Assembly (NCBI GenBank): GCA_963971405.1
Contig: OZ020484.1
Location: forward strand, 4,588,001-4,652,000
From: Psococerastis gibbosa
Taxonomy: Eukaryota > Arthropoda > Insecta > Psocodea > Psocidae
DNA: 64,000 nt
Reading direction: 5' to 3'
A model generated the notes under the pieces. The model worked only from the letters and a program-made list of their open reading frames with translations. It was not told where the DNA came from and did not search any database. Positions 51,611-63,309 of the stretch are shown here, one piece after another. A program made the position numbers and the translations under genes. Each line of letters starts with the position of its first letter. Position 1 is the stretch's first letter.

Positions 51611-52314
51611 CAGCCCTATTATGGCGATTTGGGATTAACGTAATAATAGCGTTTACTCAATTGTTTTAAACAAATGAATGCAAAATGCGCAGGAAATTCA
51701 AATTGATATCAGCTACATTTTTGATGAATTTTCAATTTTTTCTCCCTTAGATGTTGACACACTAAATACAATTCTTAAAATATATTCAAAAATTCTACGT
51801 GTACATTTTAATGTTTATTATTGTAGTATTTCCTTCAATAAGGCGGCAATTCCACCGGCGAATTTACTTCATTTGTGATTTGATATTTTTTGTTTTAAGG
51901 AGACTATTATGTAGATACTTCACTTATCTATTATAAATTAAGTTATAATATGGTAGAGACTTATTAATAATGTCTGCTACCATACTATAACTTAATTTAT
52001 AATAGATAAGTGAAGTATCTACATAATAGTCTCCTTAAAACAAACCAAACAAAAAATCTCAAATCACAAATAAAGTAAATTCGCAGGTGGAATTGCCGCC
52101 TTATAAAACAATGCAACCATTGTATTGTATCTTGTATTCCAATAATTTATTTATTTTAAGTTCCCGCGCATTTTGCACTCTTTCGTTTAAAACAATTGAA
52201 TCAATAGCTAACACCTTGGAGTTTATTTAACACCGTCACGCGACACCTTACCAATGCGGCATTAAAAAATATACCCCGGTGTTACGTTAATCCCAAATCG
52301 CCATAATAAGGCTG
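51611..52314. mobile_element. Foldback element, 704 bp
   Basis: The ends CAGCCCTATTATGGCGATTT and AAATCGCCATAATAAGGCTG pair, and the long inner arms pair perfectly over large parts (GACTATTATGTAGATACTTC against GAAGTATCTACATAATAGTC). CAG borders both ends, possibly the target duplication. The palindrome at 8818-8880 has the same terminal sequence. No ORF of note. Confidence 0.82.
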
Positions 52315-52864
52315 CAGGTTCTTGTACAGAGTTGCAATCAATCTCATGATTAGTTTGCAGCAAATCTTTACATCTTTATTCATCTCTCTCCTGGGCAGTT
52401 CCAAAAAGGTTTCGCATATCTTGTTTGAAGTCTTCTAAGTAGCCCACGCCGTCCTTGGCATTGGTGCTCTCAAGTGTTAAGGAGTCCTTAATGTCTAATC
52501 TGGTGCTCCACCCACTGGGCTTTTCTCCCGGATATGGTGGCAATCAGTAGACTTTCCTTCGTTTCCCTTTTCGAGCACGCTGTGACACGGCGCATTCACG
52601 AAAAATACAAAAATAAGTTGCATGCCTCTATGAGATGTGGTGTTAGAGAGAAATGTTAAAACCATCATGGAGAGATCAAATAACAGGCACGGACTGTATA
52701 TAAAAACCAGCTATCTACCAAAAAGGAAAACAGGAAATTTTACAAGTGTTTGAAAGACATGGTATTCACGGAAAAACCAAAAGCCATGAACACGGCAGAT
52801 AAAGACAAAATTATGGATGTCTGAAAAACAATGGAAAAGGATGTCCGGAGAGACGTGGTACTTA

Positions 52865-53003
52865 GGCGGGGTTTCCACCGACCTCTCATTCGTCAATGCA
52901 AATGACATTGACGTGGTAGCAGATATCATTAATAAGTCTTGAATGTCTCTACCACGTCAATGTCATTTGCATTCTGCAATGAGAGGACGGTGGAAACCCC
53001 ACC
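52865..53003. mobile_element. TA-flanked palindromic MITE, solo copy, 139 bp
   Basis: GGCGGGGTTTCCACCGACCT to GGTGGAAACCCCACC with TA on each side (52863-52864, 53004-53005). It is an almost complete palindrome with no second insertion in its centre. Same family as 22050, 32690 and 32761. Confidence 0.85.
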
Positions 53004-55476
53004 TAAAGCCCCGAGGAAGAAGAACAATATGCGCATAACCGTAGCGAAGCATAAGTTAAGCATATGATAGACATAGGCCTATATAGGGCTACATCTTCAG
53101 ATCAGATCTGATGATTACTGCAGAGGTTTCGGATCTTAATCTGTCTGTAGATTATCTACAACTGGCGCCGATTATTATGATGACTATTGGAAATGAGATT
53201 AATGAATGTAGGTATATTAATCCTTTTTGATTAGATTAGGCTTCTACGCACTCACACATTGAATGGCAAATATTACACCAATATTTAACAACGCGAAAAC
53301 CGTCAAGTGGTAAGCTTACAAAGATTACAAGAGGGTGAATGACTGTAAATAAGATTAAATTGCCAATGAACCATGGGTATTTATAGATGCTACCGTACCT
53401 AACATAAATTTTCCGTGAAGTTTGATAATTGCCAAGGTTACATTACCGAAGAAAAATAAGACGGAAACCATGTAATAGGAGCGGGATTTGGACATGGTCA
53501 CATGGGGCTTCACCATTACTGTTATCATCCTTTCCAAAAGTTAATGTCTTTGTGTATGCTGGGATACGTTTGCGCACAACTCTTCACCCAATGTACCCAT
53601 TTTCATCAAATTAGACACAGAAAATTCAAACAAAATGCACGATAAAATCTCATCCATATCCCTCCTATATGCCTTCCCACTGCTCTCATAATTCATTGTT
53701 GTCTTGGGATTTAACAGTAGATTGTTAGCACGGAAGGGGCAAATTACAACAGCACTTTCATGATCGGAATTCTCTTATACGGCAACAGAAAACATTCCTT
53801 TATTGCAAGGAACACAAGAGTAGTTAATTTATAAAAATATATCAGATAGTAATATTATTATTTGAAGGGCTGTAATGTGTTGTGTGTTATAGAATTAGCC
53901 ACCCAAATTGAAAATGTTGGCATAATGTAGCCATGGGAACCAGGGGCCCAGTGAAAATAGCCGACTAAAAATAAAAATAAATTATTTTTTCTAAACTTCA
54001 ATGACGTTCGGAGTTTTATTGGTATTGTTTCCGCAAGGATTTTGGCAAATTGGTACTCGGTACTTGGTACTGCACCGGCTACAAGCGATAATAGACAAAC
54101 TGGGACAAGCTTATCATTGACACAATGTAACAGACGGAAGGGTGAGTACTATGAGTCTAAGTCATAGTAACAATTGAATGTCGGGGTGGCGAATCAACGC
54201 TTAACCTATTACAACGGCAACCTTATGAGTAGAAGAAAGAAAATAACTTGGTGGCGCCATAGTTACAAATGCCCTTGATGATGCTAGCCAGTTGCGAACT
54301 TTGTCGCTTTCCAGTATTCGCCATTTACCAGGCGAAAAAAAAGAGGCGGAGCTCTTAATCTCGTACCTGGAATGTCCTCCGACATGTTGACCCTGGCGAC
54401 ACTCTAATACGCAGCATCTAATACCACGACATTTTTGTATTGCAGCCATCAGGCGTGATAGCAGGGCCAGATCCAGAACCTTCCAACAGGAAGGTTCCAA
54501 GTAGAAAGACACGCATGGGCGCCGGTTCCATAAGGCTTGGTATGGCCGGGGCCATACAAATAATTTTAGAAATAACCACCTCATATTTTAGGGTATTTTG
54601 ATAATTTTTTTATTTTTATTTATTATTTTGAATGCCAACTAAGGATACTACGTGTTAATTTTATGTAATTTGTTCACTTTGTATTTAGTTTTATTATTTA
54701 ACTGTAATTTCTTAAACTTCAACATTTTCTCTATTTTAATTTAATTTTAGTACGGTAATTTTAGGATTAGATTGAGATTCCCATCACGGGAATGCCCAAA
54801 GGTGCCCCTCTGAACCACATTACTAAGGAATTGTACAAAAAACGGTAAATAAATATATTTTATTTTATTAATTGAAATGATAGCTACAGAGTGAAGCCAT
54901 ATATTTACTGGGGGAGCGGTGGGGGGGGGGGGGGGCAAATTGACTCCTTCCCCCCATGTCAACATGGAGGGGGGGGGGGGGGTATGCAAAAAGTTTAAAA
55001 AGACAAAGACAATAAAAAGAAAACGTTTTATGCACGTCACACGTTTACATTCAGTTGTATAGGTAGAGCTAATACAAGCTGAGTTATTGATTAATTGCTA
55101 TGTGGACGAGACATGCCAGAGAACCTTTGAAACTTTCATAAAAAATAAAATTTCCATGATCTACTATATTATTAGACATATCGTCAGCCTAAAGTCAGAA
55201 GGGCGTAACCAACATTTTCGGGGAAATTAAGTTATGATCATATTTAGTGACCTTGTCGTAAGTTCTACCTTTGCATGTGCCGAAAAAAATCACACGTAAA
55301 AAATAAGGAGGAAATTTAGATTATGAGGGCGTAACTGACTGTTTTTTATGAGGAAAAGCATCTGAAAACGAAATTATGTCGAAATTTTGTTTTCGATGGT
55401 CCTTCTGACTTTAGGGTGACGATATTGGCATAGAAAATACTAGGCTATATTTGATGGAAAGAAAGTTGGCAACTCT
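53004..55476. other. Intergenic
   Basis: A dispersed-repeat piece lies at 54055-54135. A 127-codon minus frame (54201-54584) matches nothing recognised. A G/C-run region near 54910-54985 flanks CCATGTCAACATGG. No gene is supported. Confidence 0.4.
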
Positions 55477-55711
55477 AGTAGTAGTAGCATGGTTGGACAC
55501 AGTCCCAGGCCACGGTGTGGGCCCATAGGACAGTGGACCTCCTGATTATAGTGGATTCCGAACCACTTGGGAAACACAATGAAGTCACACGATTAGTTCG
55601 GAGGTGACCAGGACAAGTCCTACCATGTTTCCCTACGGCACACGACCAAGTTATCTGCATCTTTGAACCTGTTCTGGTCCGCTGGATTCAACTTGGTATG
55701 GCGGCCGGCTG
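55477..55711. repeat. Dispersed repeat, ~235 bp (copy 2)
   Basis: Second copy of the sequence at 47208-47449, same orientation. An A-run of more than 20 follows at about 55755-55782. Confidence 0.75.
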
Positions 55712-55750
55712 GCAACCCTACTAATAAGATATACTGGAGGAAAATTAATT

Positions 55751-55781
<31 letters not shown>

Positions 55782-56189
55782 CAGAATAGTTGGGTGTCCG
55801 GTTACCACTTAAATTAACATTGTCAATGATGCTGGGCATTCGGACATGTGCAATGAGTATCATACCGCGAACATTCAGGCATGGTATACCGTACCCGAGA
55901 TATGGTCTGACCTTGTCATTACATGACCGTCAGTGTATTACAAGAGTTCGCGAACCTCAAGATTAAACATGGTTTCTCGATTCTGATGTGCTGCTTTCGG
56001 CGTTTTAGATACAACATAGCATTAGGAGCAACTGATTGGCTTCCTACAGTACCTATGATGCATCAAAATCAGGTAGCCAAGAGGCTGACTAGAGCTGTTA
56101 GAACTAGCCCAGACTTAACCTTTTATGTTAATGCGCGAAGCGACTCGTATCTTATATATGGTATACTTGGTTAAGACATGCTTTCGCTT

Positions 56190-56370
56190 GTTTCATTGCG
56201 TCAATGATAAGCTTGTCTCAGCTTGTCCATTATCGCTTGTAGCCGGTGTAGGTTGACATCGAGAACGTATACCAGTTTGCCAATGGCGAAAAATTCATAC
56301 AGAAACAATACAAATAACGTCGGAAAACCATGGGGTCGTTGGCATTGGACAAGGGACAAGTGGGCCTAGG
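56190..56370 (-). repeat. Dispersed repeat (CCTCGATGTCAACCTACAC family), minus
   Basis: GCTTGTCTCAGCTTGTCCAT and GGTGTAGGTTGACATCGAGA are the complement of 58280-58500. Confidence 0.65.
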
Positions 56371-56519
56371 TTAATAAAAGGTCATTAAAAAAAATCATTT
56401 AATGCGCGAAGCAGCTGACTTGAGAGAACTTACGCATAAGTACGTAGATACTTAGGATGAGACAATAGGTCGGGAAAAACCTCAAGGGTGTACAAAATCA
56501 AATTTCATCAGAAATATTG

Positions 56520-56760
56520 GTTGTAGCGCTACAAACGGGATGTCATAATGTAGAAGAAATATCCCTCTACGTTTTGATATATTCATTATGTGGCCGTTAC
56601 TAACCCTGATCGGCCAAATTTATTGAACTTGATTTGGAAAAAAAATAGAGGACACTGACGGAAGTCATGTCGAACGAGTTCCAAAACCTTGGCCTATTGG
56701 TTTTAGCGGCAACCACAGACCATACCACACCCGTCCACCCTTTTTTCAGTAAACGTGTAG
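56520..56760. repeat. Palindromic MITE, GGCCACAGTTATTGAA family
   Basis: TTACTAACCCTGATCGGCC and TTGGCCTATTGGTTTTAGCG arms plus the GAAGAAATATCCCTCTACGT outer sequence; decayed on the right. Confidence 0.55.
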
Positions 56761-56814
56761 AACATTGAAATGGGGGTAAAATCACTAATTAGTTATATAT
56801 GGCTAGATTTAATA

Positions 56815-57152
56815 ACGCATTGGCGGAGAGGGAGAGACTGGCGTATCCGTAGAAATGATGAGCTCTACGCGATATACCAAGAATTTGCGATAGTAGCCGA
56901 AATCAAGAGAGCCCGCATCAGGTGGCTAGGGCACGTGGAACCAGTTCCGCCAGACAATAGGGCAACAAGAACAGTCTTACACAAGGTGCCCCAAGTAAGA
57001 AGACGAGTGGGACAACCGTGGATGCGACGGCTGGACGACGTCGAGGTGGATCTGACGACCCTTGGCGTCGATGACTGGCGAAGGAGAGAACAGGTTGGAG
57101 CGATGTGGGATGTGGTAGAGCAGGCCTTCACGGGCCGCAGCGGCAAGGAGTA
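56815..57152 (+). pseudogene. LINE ORF2 C-terminal fragment
   Basis: A single open frame reads WRIRRNDELYAIYQEF, AEIKRARIRWLGHVE, MRRLDDVEVDLTTLGVDDW and MWDVVEQAFTGRSGKE. This is the tail of a non-LTR retrotransposon after the RT domain, of the same family as 25672-25930. It is 5'-truncated. Confidence 0.75.
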
Positions 57153-57874
57153 AGTAAAAAGAGGGATTTTAGGGGGGGGGGGGGACACCTGAACCAGGGG
57201 GGACACCTGAACTAAGGAAAGGTGTAACCATAGAGGAACACAACGTGAAACCTTAGTTGTACTGTTGAAGACGGACCGTGTTTCAAACAACCAAGTAAGC
57301 AGTAACAGCTACCCAACCAGTCTAGCCTAGAAAAAACGCTCCCCCAAAGTGCGGCCCATCCCTAAAATGTGATAATCCATCGAAAAACAACGCCAACGGA
57401 CCATGCGTTCATCGGTTAAGTCAGTGACGATTATGTAAACCGCGGTATTATCTTGCACGCTATATCCCCTCCATAAACTAATCTTGTTTGCTGAACAAAC
57501 GCCAATATTGCTATCACTTCCAAGCCAAACGCTGTCAAAAGCGTCAGCGGTTTTAAGGCTGGCCTTTGCGGTCTGATTAACGGAAGCACAGTTGGACGAG
57601 AACTGGACCGGATTTTAGGGGGGGGGGGGTCAGAGGGTCCGGACCCCCCCAAAAATAAATTAACTTACACTAGATAACAAGGGTGTTACAGTGGGAATTA
57701 AAAATAATTATGTTTATTAATGTTATAATCCACTGAATCTGCCCGCGGCCCCCCCCCCTAAATTGGAGGCAAAATCCGCCCTTGGGACCACCCCCTGGGC
57801 ACGGCCATGCTGCCGGGCATATCTTCTAGTGTTCAAGCGGTCAAGATGAAATTAATCTCTAGAGACTTGACCCC
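57153..57874. other. Intergenic with G/C runs
   Basis: G and C runs at 57173-57185, 57618-57627 and 57750-57760 accompany GGATTTTAGGGG and CAAAATCCGCCC, which look like the ends of hAT-type MITEs. Boundaries are not resolved. Confidence 0.4.
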
Positions 57875-58024
57875 CATCTACTATGCCGCTTAGTATTAAC
57901 TTATTCTTGGGGTCAAAAATGTTAACAAAAAAATTTTTGAATAGCACTTTCTATTCGAAAATTATCTTGTTTACGTTTTTAATCCCAGGTTAAGATTAAA
58001 AGTAATCGCCATAGTAAGCCCGCT
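57875..58024. mobile_element. MITE, GGGCCTACTATGGC family, uninterrupted
   Basis: ATCTACTATGCCGCTTAGTA to TCGCCATAGTAAGCCCGC with a central GAATAGCACTTTC. It is the clean empty-site relative of the interrupted copy at 32615-33151. Confidence 0.75.
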
Positions 58025-58279
58025 GGGGAACAACAACAAATTTAACAATCGGCTATGATGTTTCGAAAGCCATCAATAAAGGGCCCTGATTTGATCTGGA
58101 GTTTCAAGGCAGCATAACTACACGTGCGTTCAGAAACTCCCATCTAATCAACACGGAATGCTATAGAAAATGGAACTACACAGCAATGGAAGAATGTCAT
58201 GCAATGGCAAGGATAGTTATAAAGTAACTAATGAAACTATTGCATGCAGTTAGGTACCTGTACGATAGGTAGTAGTAGT

Positions 58280-58500
58280 TTTTGAAGGGCTTTTTATGGA
58301 CCCAGGCCTACTTATGGTGGCCCATAGGTCCCTTGTCCAATGCCACCGACCCCATGGATTTCGGGCATGATTTGTATTGTTTCCGTATGAATTTTTGGCC
58401 ATTGGCAAACTGGTATACGTTCTCGATGTCAACCTACACCGGCTACAAGTAATAATGGACAAGCAGAGACAAGCTTACCATTGACGAAATGAAACAGGCT
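58280..58500 (+). repeat. Dispersed repeat (CCTCGATGTCAACCTACAC family)
   Basis: The longest copy, with TTGTCCAATGCCACCGACCC, GTATACGTTCTCGATGTCAA and GACAAGCTTACCATTGACGA. Confidence 0.65.
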
Positions 58501-58530
58501 TGCGGTTGGTTATAAGTCAAAGGGGAGTCG

Positions 58531-58755
58531 GGACATGTAGACTAGTGGTACGGACTCTGACTTTCACCCGAACGGTTGTTGGTTCGAGTCCCACACTACC
58601 TACATTTTCTGGCCATGCTTCGGAGGGCATGTAAAGCAGGCGGTCCCGGGTCTTCCTAGTTGAGTGTAAGAGAGGGCTTATAGCCCTAACTCCGCTAGGT
58701 TGGCTTAGTAATTGAACAAAAAAAGTCTTTATTTATTATTTATTTATTTATTTAT
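58531..58755 (+). mobile_element. SINE-1 copy (g)
   Basis: GGACATGTAGACTAGTGGTA, box B GGTTCGAGTCC, full body and a TTTA-repeat tail. Confidence 0.86.
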
Positions 58756-58819
58756 ATTTGTATAATTATAAATTATAACTAGCACGAGTATTAGAAAAAG
58801 AAAGACATGAAAAAATGTA

Positions 58820-58892
58820 TCGAAACAGTATTTGAACCAGAGTCTTCACCTTGCCAAGGCGGTATGCTGACCGCTGCAGCAAATCCGTCTTC
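58820..58892 (-). repeat. tRNA-like SINE head, minus strand
   Basis: The complement reads GGATTTGCTGCAGCGG (box A-like) and GGTTCAAATAC (box B-like). It is inverted relative to the similar head at 58935-59000. Confidence 0.55.
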
Positions 58893-58934
58893 TCATACTT
58901 AGTTTCGTCAGTGACTGCGTGGAGACCTAGGCGG

Positions 58935-59000
58935 CGACGGATTTGGCGCAGTGGGCAGTATACCACCCCGGCAAGGTGGAGACTTGGGTTCGTAACCCAT
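58935..59000 (+). repeat. tRNA-like SINE head, plus strand
   Basis: Box A TGGCGCAGTGG is exact at 58944-58954; box B is GGTTCGTAACC with two changes. The intervening sequence carries CCGGCAAGGTGGAGAC. No full cloverleaf. Confidence 0.55.
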
Positions 59001-59219
59001 TTCCATCCATTTTTTCATTACTTCTTTTCCCTAATTCCCCTGCCTGTAGAGGTTTTCTACAAAGTTAAATATGCACTCACTCTAAATTTCTGTTGTATGG
59101 GAACATATAATGTTGAAATATCGCACAAGTACTTGGGCAAGTCAGGCTGTTACTATAGTAAAACTACGCTAAGTGAGCCATACTTCACAGCAGAAACATC
59201 AAGGTGCAAGTGTTACGCT

Positions 59220-59289
59220 AACAGTCATCTTACAAATGATGTATGCGATGCGAGAATTCGTATATAATATAATTTGTAAGATGACTGTT
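59220..59289. repeat. Hairpin, 18-bp perfect stem
   Basis: AACAGTCATCTTACAAAT and its exact complement surround a loop of about 34 nt ending in TATATAATATA. Confidence 0.75.
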
Positions 59290-59399
59290 GATCGTGTAAT
59301 ACTCGACCAGTATGCCCCAGTTAACTTATCGGCTTTTTTCGGCTGTGACGTACGGCTCAACTCAATTTAGTTTTACTGTATGTGGTAATACCAAAATAT

Positions 59400-59445
59400 T
59401 GCCCAGCCTTGCATAGAAGGCTCGAATCCCGCCAAGTCCAGATTT
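59400..59445 (+). repeat. tRNA-like SINE 3' half
   Basis: GGCTCGAATCCCGCCAAGTC matches the T arm and acceptor of 27087-27158, followed by the shared TATAATTTCGG. Confidence 0.5.
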
Positions 59446-60074
59446 ATCTTGATTCTATAATTTCGGTTATAACGTGGAGGTTGCCTCTTCAACCATAGCC
59501 TGCCAATCGAAATAAGCAGACTGGCATCCCTATGCTTATGCATAGGATGTAATATTTCAGAGCTTTGTAATTTTTTTCAATGAAATCACAGGATCGAAGT
59601 TACAAAATATTTGCGTCCCACGTTTCGCATTTTGACCACTTGGTAGCGCTTGGGTGTTTCCCGCACAAATTTGAAATTGAAATGTAGTAGTCAATATCAA
59701 TTACTTTTAATATGTAATTTCATATTAATCAATCCATAATGACCCAAATTTAATGAAAACTCTGACACATAGGCCTACCAACGAGTTTTTTGTATCATTC
59801 GCATCGCAATGGTCAATGAATATTTAAAAAAAAAAAATGCTCGTGGTATCCTACACAGTATTGTGTTAATTTATTGAAGTATCACACACAATACTTCAAA
59901 TTATGTTCCAACATCATTTTAGAAGCATTCATGATTGTTTAAAACTGGGACGCAAATATTTTGTGACTCGGCTCATGTGTATATCCCAGTTGGAGTCACA
60001 GGCTGCCCTATACGGATTAACATTCTATAGTATTGTAAATATTCTATGTCTTCAACTTAATGGCTGTTATATAG

Positions 60075-60145
60075 AGCTTGTCGTGTAAAGGTAACATGAT
60101 GCCTGGCAAGGCATAGATCGTGGGTTCGAATCACGCTAAGTCCAA
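60075..60145 (+). repeat. tRNA-like SINE head
   Basis: GAGCTTGTCGTGTAAAGGTA to GGTTCGAATCACGCTAAGTC; box B is nearly exact. TTTTTAATTTCGG follows, as in the other copies. Confidence 0.5.
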
Positions 60146-63055
60146 ATTTTTAATTTCGGAAACACCAAACAAGTTACTGCTTGCAGCCTGTAAAGGTTGA
60201 CGCTAGACTTGGAGGCGTGTGCCGGTTTGCAGCAACCAAAATCAATGAGGAACCAATTCAACAAATTCGGGTCTTTGGCATAGGAGGAGACAATAGGTTC
60301 GTCCACAAATAGCTCTTGAAAAGTAATAAGAAGTGGGGTGTAAGTCGACTATATAAGTTGAATATCAGTGTCATATTCCAATACAAACGTACTTATCTTC
60401 AATATTTATCAATTAAAAAAGCGCACTAAGCCTAACGAAGGATAATCATAATCTAGTGAGCACATATGCATTGCGTAACTTGTAGATAACATACTATTTC
60501 TTTGAATTATGAACACGTATTTTGTAATCCATCAAACTTGAGATTATGCTATACAGCTGATTATCGCAGTCAACCGAATTAGCTATTTTAACGGCAAAAT
60601 TATCTCAACCATTTCCGTCACATTTTTTACGTGCGTCAATAACCATTAAAGAGATCATAGAAGACGGAGTTTCCAAGCGAGAACGGCTTTTAACAAGAAC
60701 TGTGACAAACTGGGGTTCTAGTGAGGAACATTTCATCTATCCCATGAGTCCTCAATAACACCGCTATAATCGGTATCTCCTGTAAAAAATTAGTTTTGTT
60801 CAAAATGCAAATATGTGGATGAACCTCATATTGCACATGAAATTTTATTATAAGCTTGGGCCCCGGTTGTGGCTGCGGCCACCATGTTATATTAAATTAC
60901 TACACTCTGTGGCCGACACTGCTCCATATAAAAATCATTACAATTTTAATACGTCAGAAAACTTATGTGCCTCCCAAACTTCTTCAGTTTTGGGAATTAT
61001 ACGGATATTGTAATTACATGTGTTGAGTCTGCCATTAAGTGTTAATTTTGTCAGTCAAACAAGCAGGAGGGCTAATTTGATAAGTTGAAAACGGCGCCCC
61101 ATAAGCTGTAGCTGAGCTGAGCCCACTCATAAACATACGACCAGTGTAGAATGTTGTGTGTCTCACTCCACTGTCACTTAAATTAAGCAGAAATAGTCAG
61201 ATGAAATTAAAAATTGTCTAATTATAAATAATATCACAAAAAAGGAATGCTCGCACACATGTACAACACAATGCTTCAAATATTGAAAATGGTTTTTCCT
61301 TTCAGACACGCCCTATACCATCTCTAAAAATTAATTAATTTTCATCAGACATTTTCGGACTCCCAGAGTTCCCGAATTAATTAATTTTCATAGCACAGTA
61401 TTGGACTCCCAGAGTGAAAGCTCCAGATGAATCCTAATTATTTAGAGATCTATCTACCAGTTGTTTCAGGCTATTTTTTGTAAACAAACGGCGTCCGAGT
61501 TTTTTTGCAAATTTAATTAATTTCGCGATTCACAGCCACAAATCTATGAGAATAATCTTTTAAAGATTTCATTAACGATAAAAATCTTCTTGAATTGCTG
61601 ATCTAATACACGACTATTATGAGAAATCTTAATCACGTCTTTTAGAGTAAGAATATTAATTTACAGCGAAAGCTTGTATTTATACAGTAAGTCTTCAAAA
61701 GAACATACTAATATGTATGCTGTGTATAGGGAAATTAATTTCGTTCTAATAACTGAGTCGCCTTTGCTTACAAAAACTATTGAAACTTCTGCATTTAATA
61801 AGTATGCGTCAACACGAAGTCCTGGACAGGCAAAGAGGCGTCAATTCAAAATTCAAAGTTGGAAAAACAAGCTAGGGTAGACTTCTGAATTGCATCTAAA
61901 TAATTTTGAAAAACTACCTAAAACGGTTTAATGTTGTTTTAGGAAAACATTTTTTAGGGCGCAAAGCCTTAATTATTGCTCTGAAAATCCCCAGTCCCCA
62001 TCCAGGCTCAAAAGGTACATATTTAAAAATAAATTGTTCGGTTAGAATTGTCAAAATAATAGCCTAAATCACCGGGCACCGTCAAATACTACGACTAACA
62101 CTAGCTATAAATTAATATAAAAAATATTTATCAAATGATTGCCTGACTATTATGAAGGCATAACTAAATAATTTTAAAACTCAATGGAATGCTCCTACAG
62201 TAAATGCAATGTTGGAATTTAAAAATAGGTACATATTTTTTTTATAGAACTAAAATAATTATTGAAACCTCCTGTAGTGGTAGGAAGCATTTATGCACAT
62301 TTTAGGTAAGGGTAATTTCAGATGGTGCTGATTTCAAACATTTTTGACTAGCAGTCACAGATGGGGAATCATTCTAAATTTTTGAAAATGATAATGGCGG
62401 AAGAGCTGATTTAGCGATATTGATTGATTGCTATGCCCCAAAAATGGCAAAAATAAATACATAAAAATAAATACATAAACTTTGATAATGCACCAAAGGT
62501 TTACATAACTGAACTGTTGCTAAACGATGAAGAACGATAATCTGCAATATATTTAAAAGACAGAAGCAGATTACACACCCGAGCAGACTTAATTTTAAAC
62601 ATTAACCACTGTTTAGTTAATTGAACCTACATTTCGCACCCGCAATTCAATATTGCAATAACCCTGAATTTTCCTAATTTTGGGTTATTCGGGTGCGATG
62701 TATTATCAAAGTTACTATTCAAAGAACGATTCCGCCAATATTGAAGTAGAGGAACTAGAAACTAGTTAAAGTTTTGCTCGAAAATTTGGACTTGGGTTTG
62801 GAATTTTAACGTTTAAACTACATTATTAAAAGGAATCTATGCATTCGGCGCACCTCGTAAATAATAAAACTAATAGATAAAAAATGGTTACATCACCTTT
62901 GCTCAGCCAGCAGCTATTTCAGTTCAGCGGTGCAGTCTCTCATGCCTCTGTGGCTTCTCACCTCCACCGTTAGTGATTACCTGTTTTTGACAGCTGCCTC
63001 CCTAACCTAACCAGTGGAGCAGACTAAAGTGGCTTCTCTCCACGCGCAGAGATGT
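60146..63055. other. Intergenic, 3' of the Kelch-like gene
   Basis: It holds a 46-bp tandem dimer (AATTAATTAATTTTCAT to GGACTCCCAGAG, units 61329-61374 and 61375-61420) and a MITE arm scrap near 60715-60790. The right end should include the KLHL 3'UTR. No other gene. Confidence 0.5.
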
Positions 63056-63284
63056 CTAGTTTCTGATAGCGACCACTCCGGCACCCGCCCGCTCCCCATT
63101 GAGGGACGCGACAATTTTCCACTCGTTGGTCTGAGGGTCGTACGCCTCGACCAGCTTCAAGTAGGATGAGCCGTCATAGCCCGCCACAGCAAACAGCTGC
63201 TCCCCCAAAATGCAGACGCCTATTGAGTCCCGGCCGACGCTCATCGACGCCACTGTTGTCCACGCATCTGTTTTCGGATCATAC
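63056..63284 (-). CDS. Kelch-like protein, last coding exon (KLHL1/4/5 type)
   Basis: The exon begins after an AG acceptor (complement CTGAAAC at 63285) and reads [20 protein letters not shown], then [40 protein letters not shown] and [11 protein letters not shown] to a TAG stop. This is the final part of a C-terminal Kelch propeller; the order RDSIGVC...YDGSSYL...[11 protein letters not shown]...RAGA is closest to KLHL1/4/5, which act as Cullin-3 substrate adaptors or actin-associated proteins (known). The blade's usual GGYDG is AGYDG here. The BTB and BACK domains lie in exons to the right of the window. Confidence 0.85.
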
Positions 63285-63309
63285 CTGAAACAAGAGATTA
63301 TCTTTTTAT

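Noticed and set aside
54201..54584. 127-codon minus-strand frame
   Set aside because: No family resemblance and surrounded by repeats; likely chance.
56865..57290. 141-codon minus-strand frame
   Set aside because: Shadow of the plus-strand LINE tail 56815-57152.
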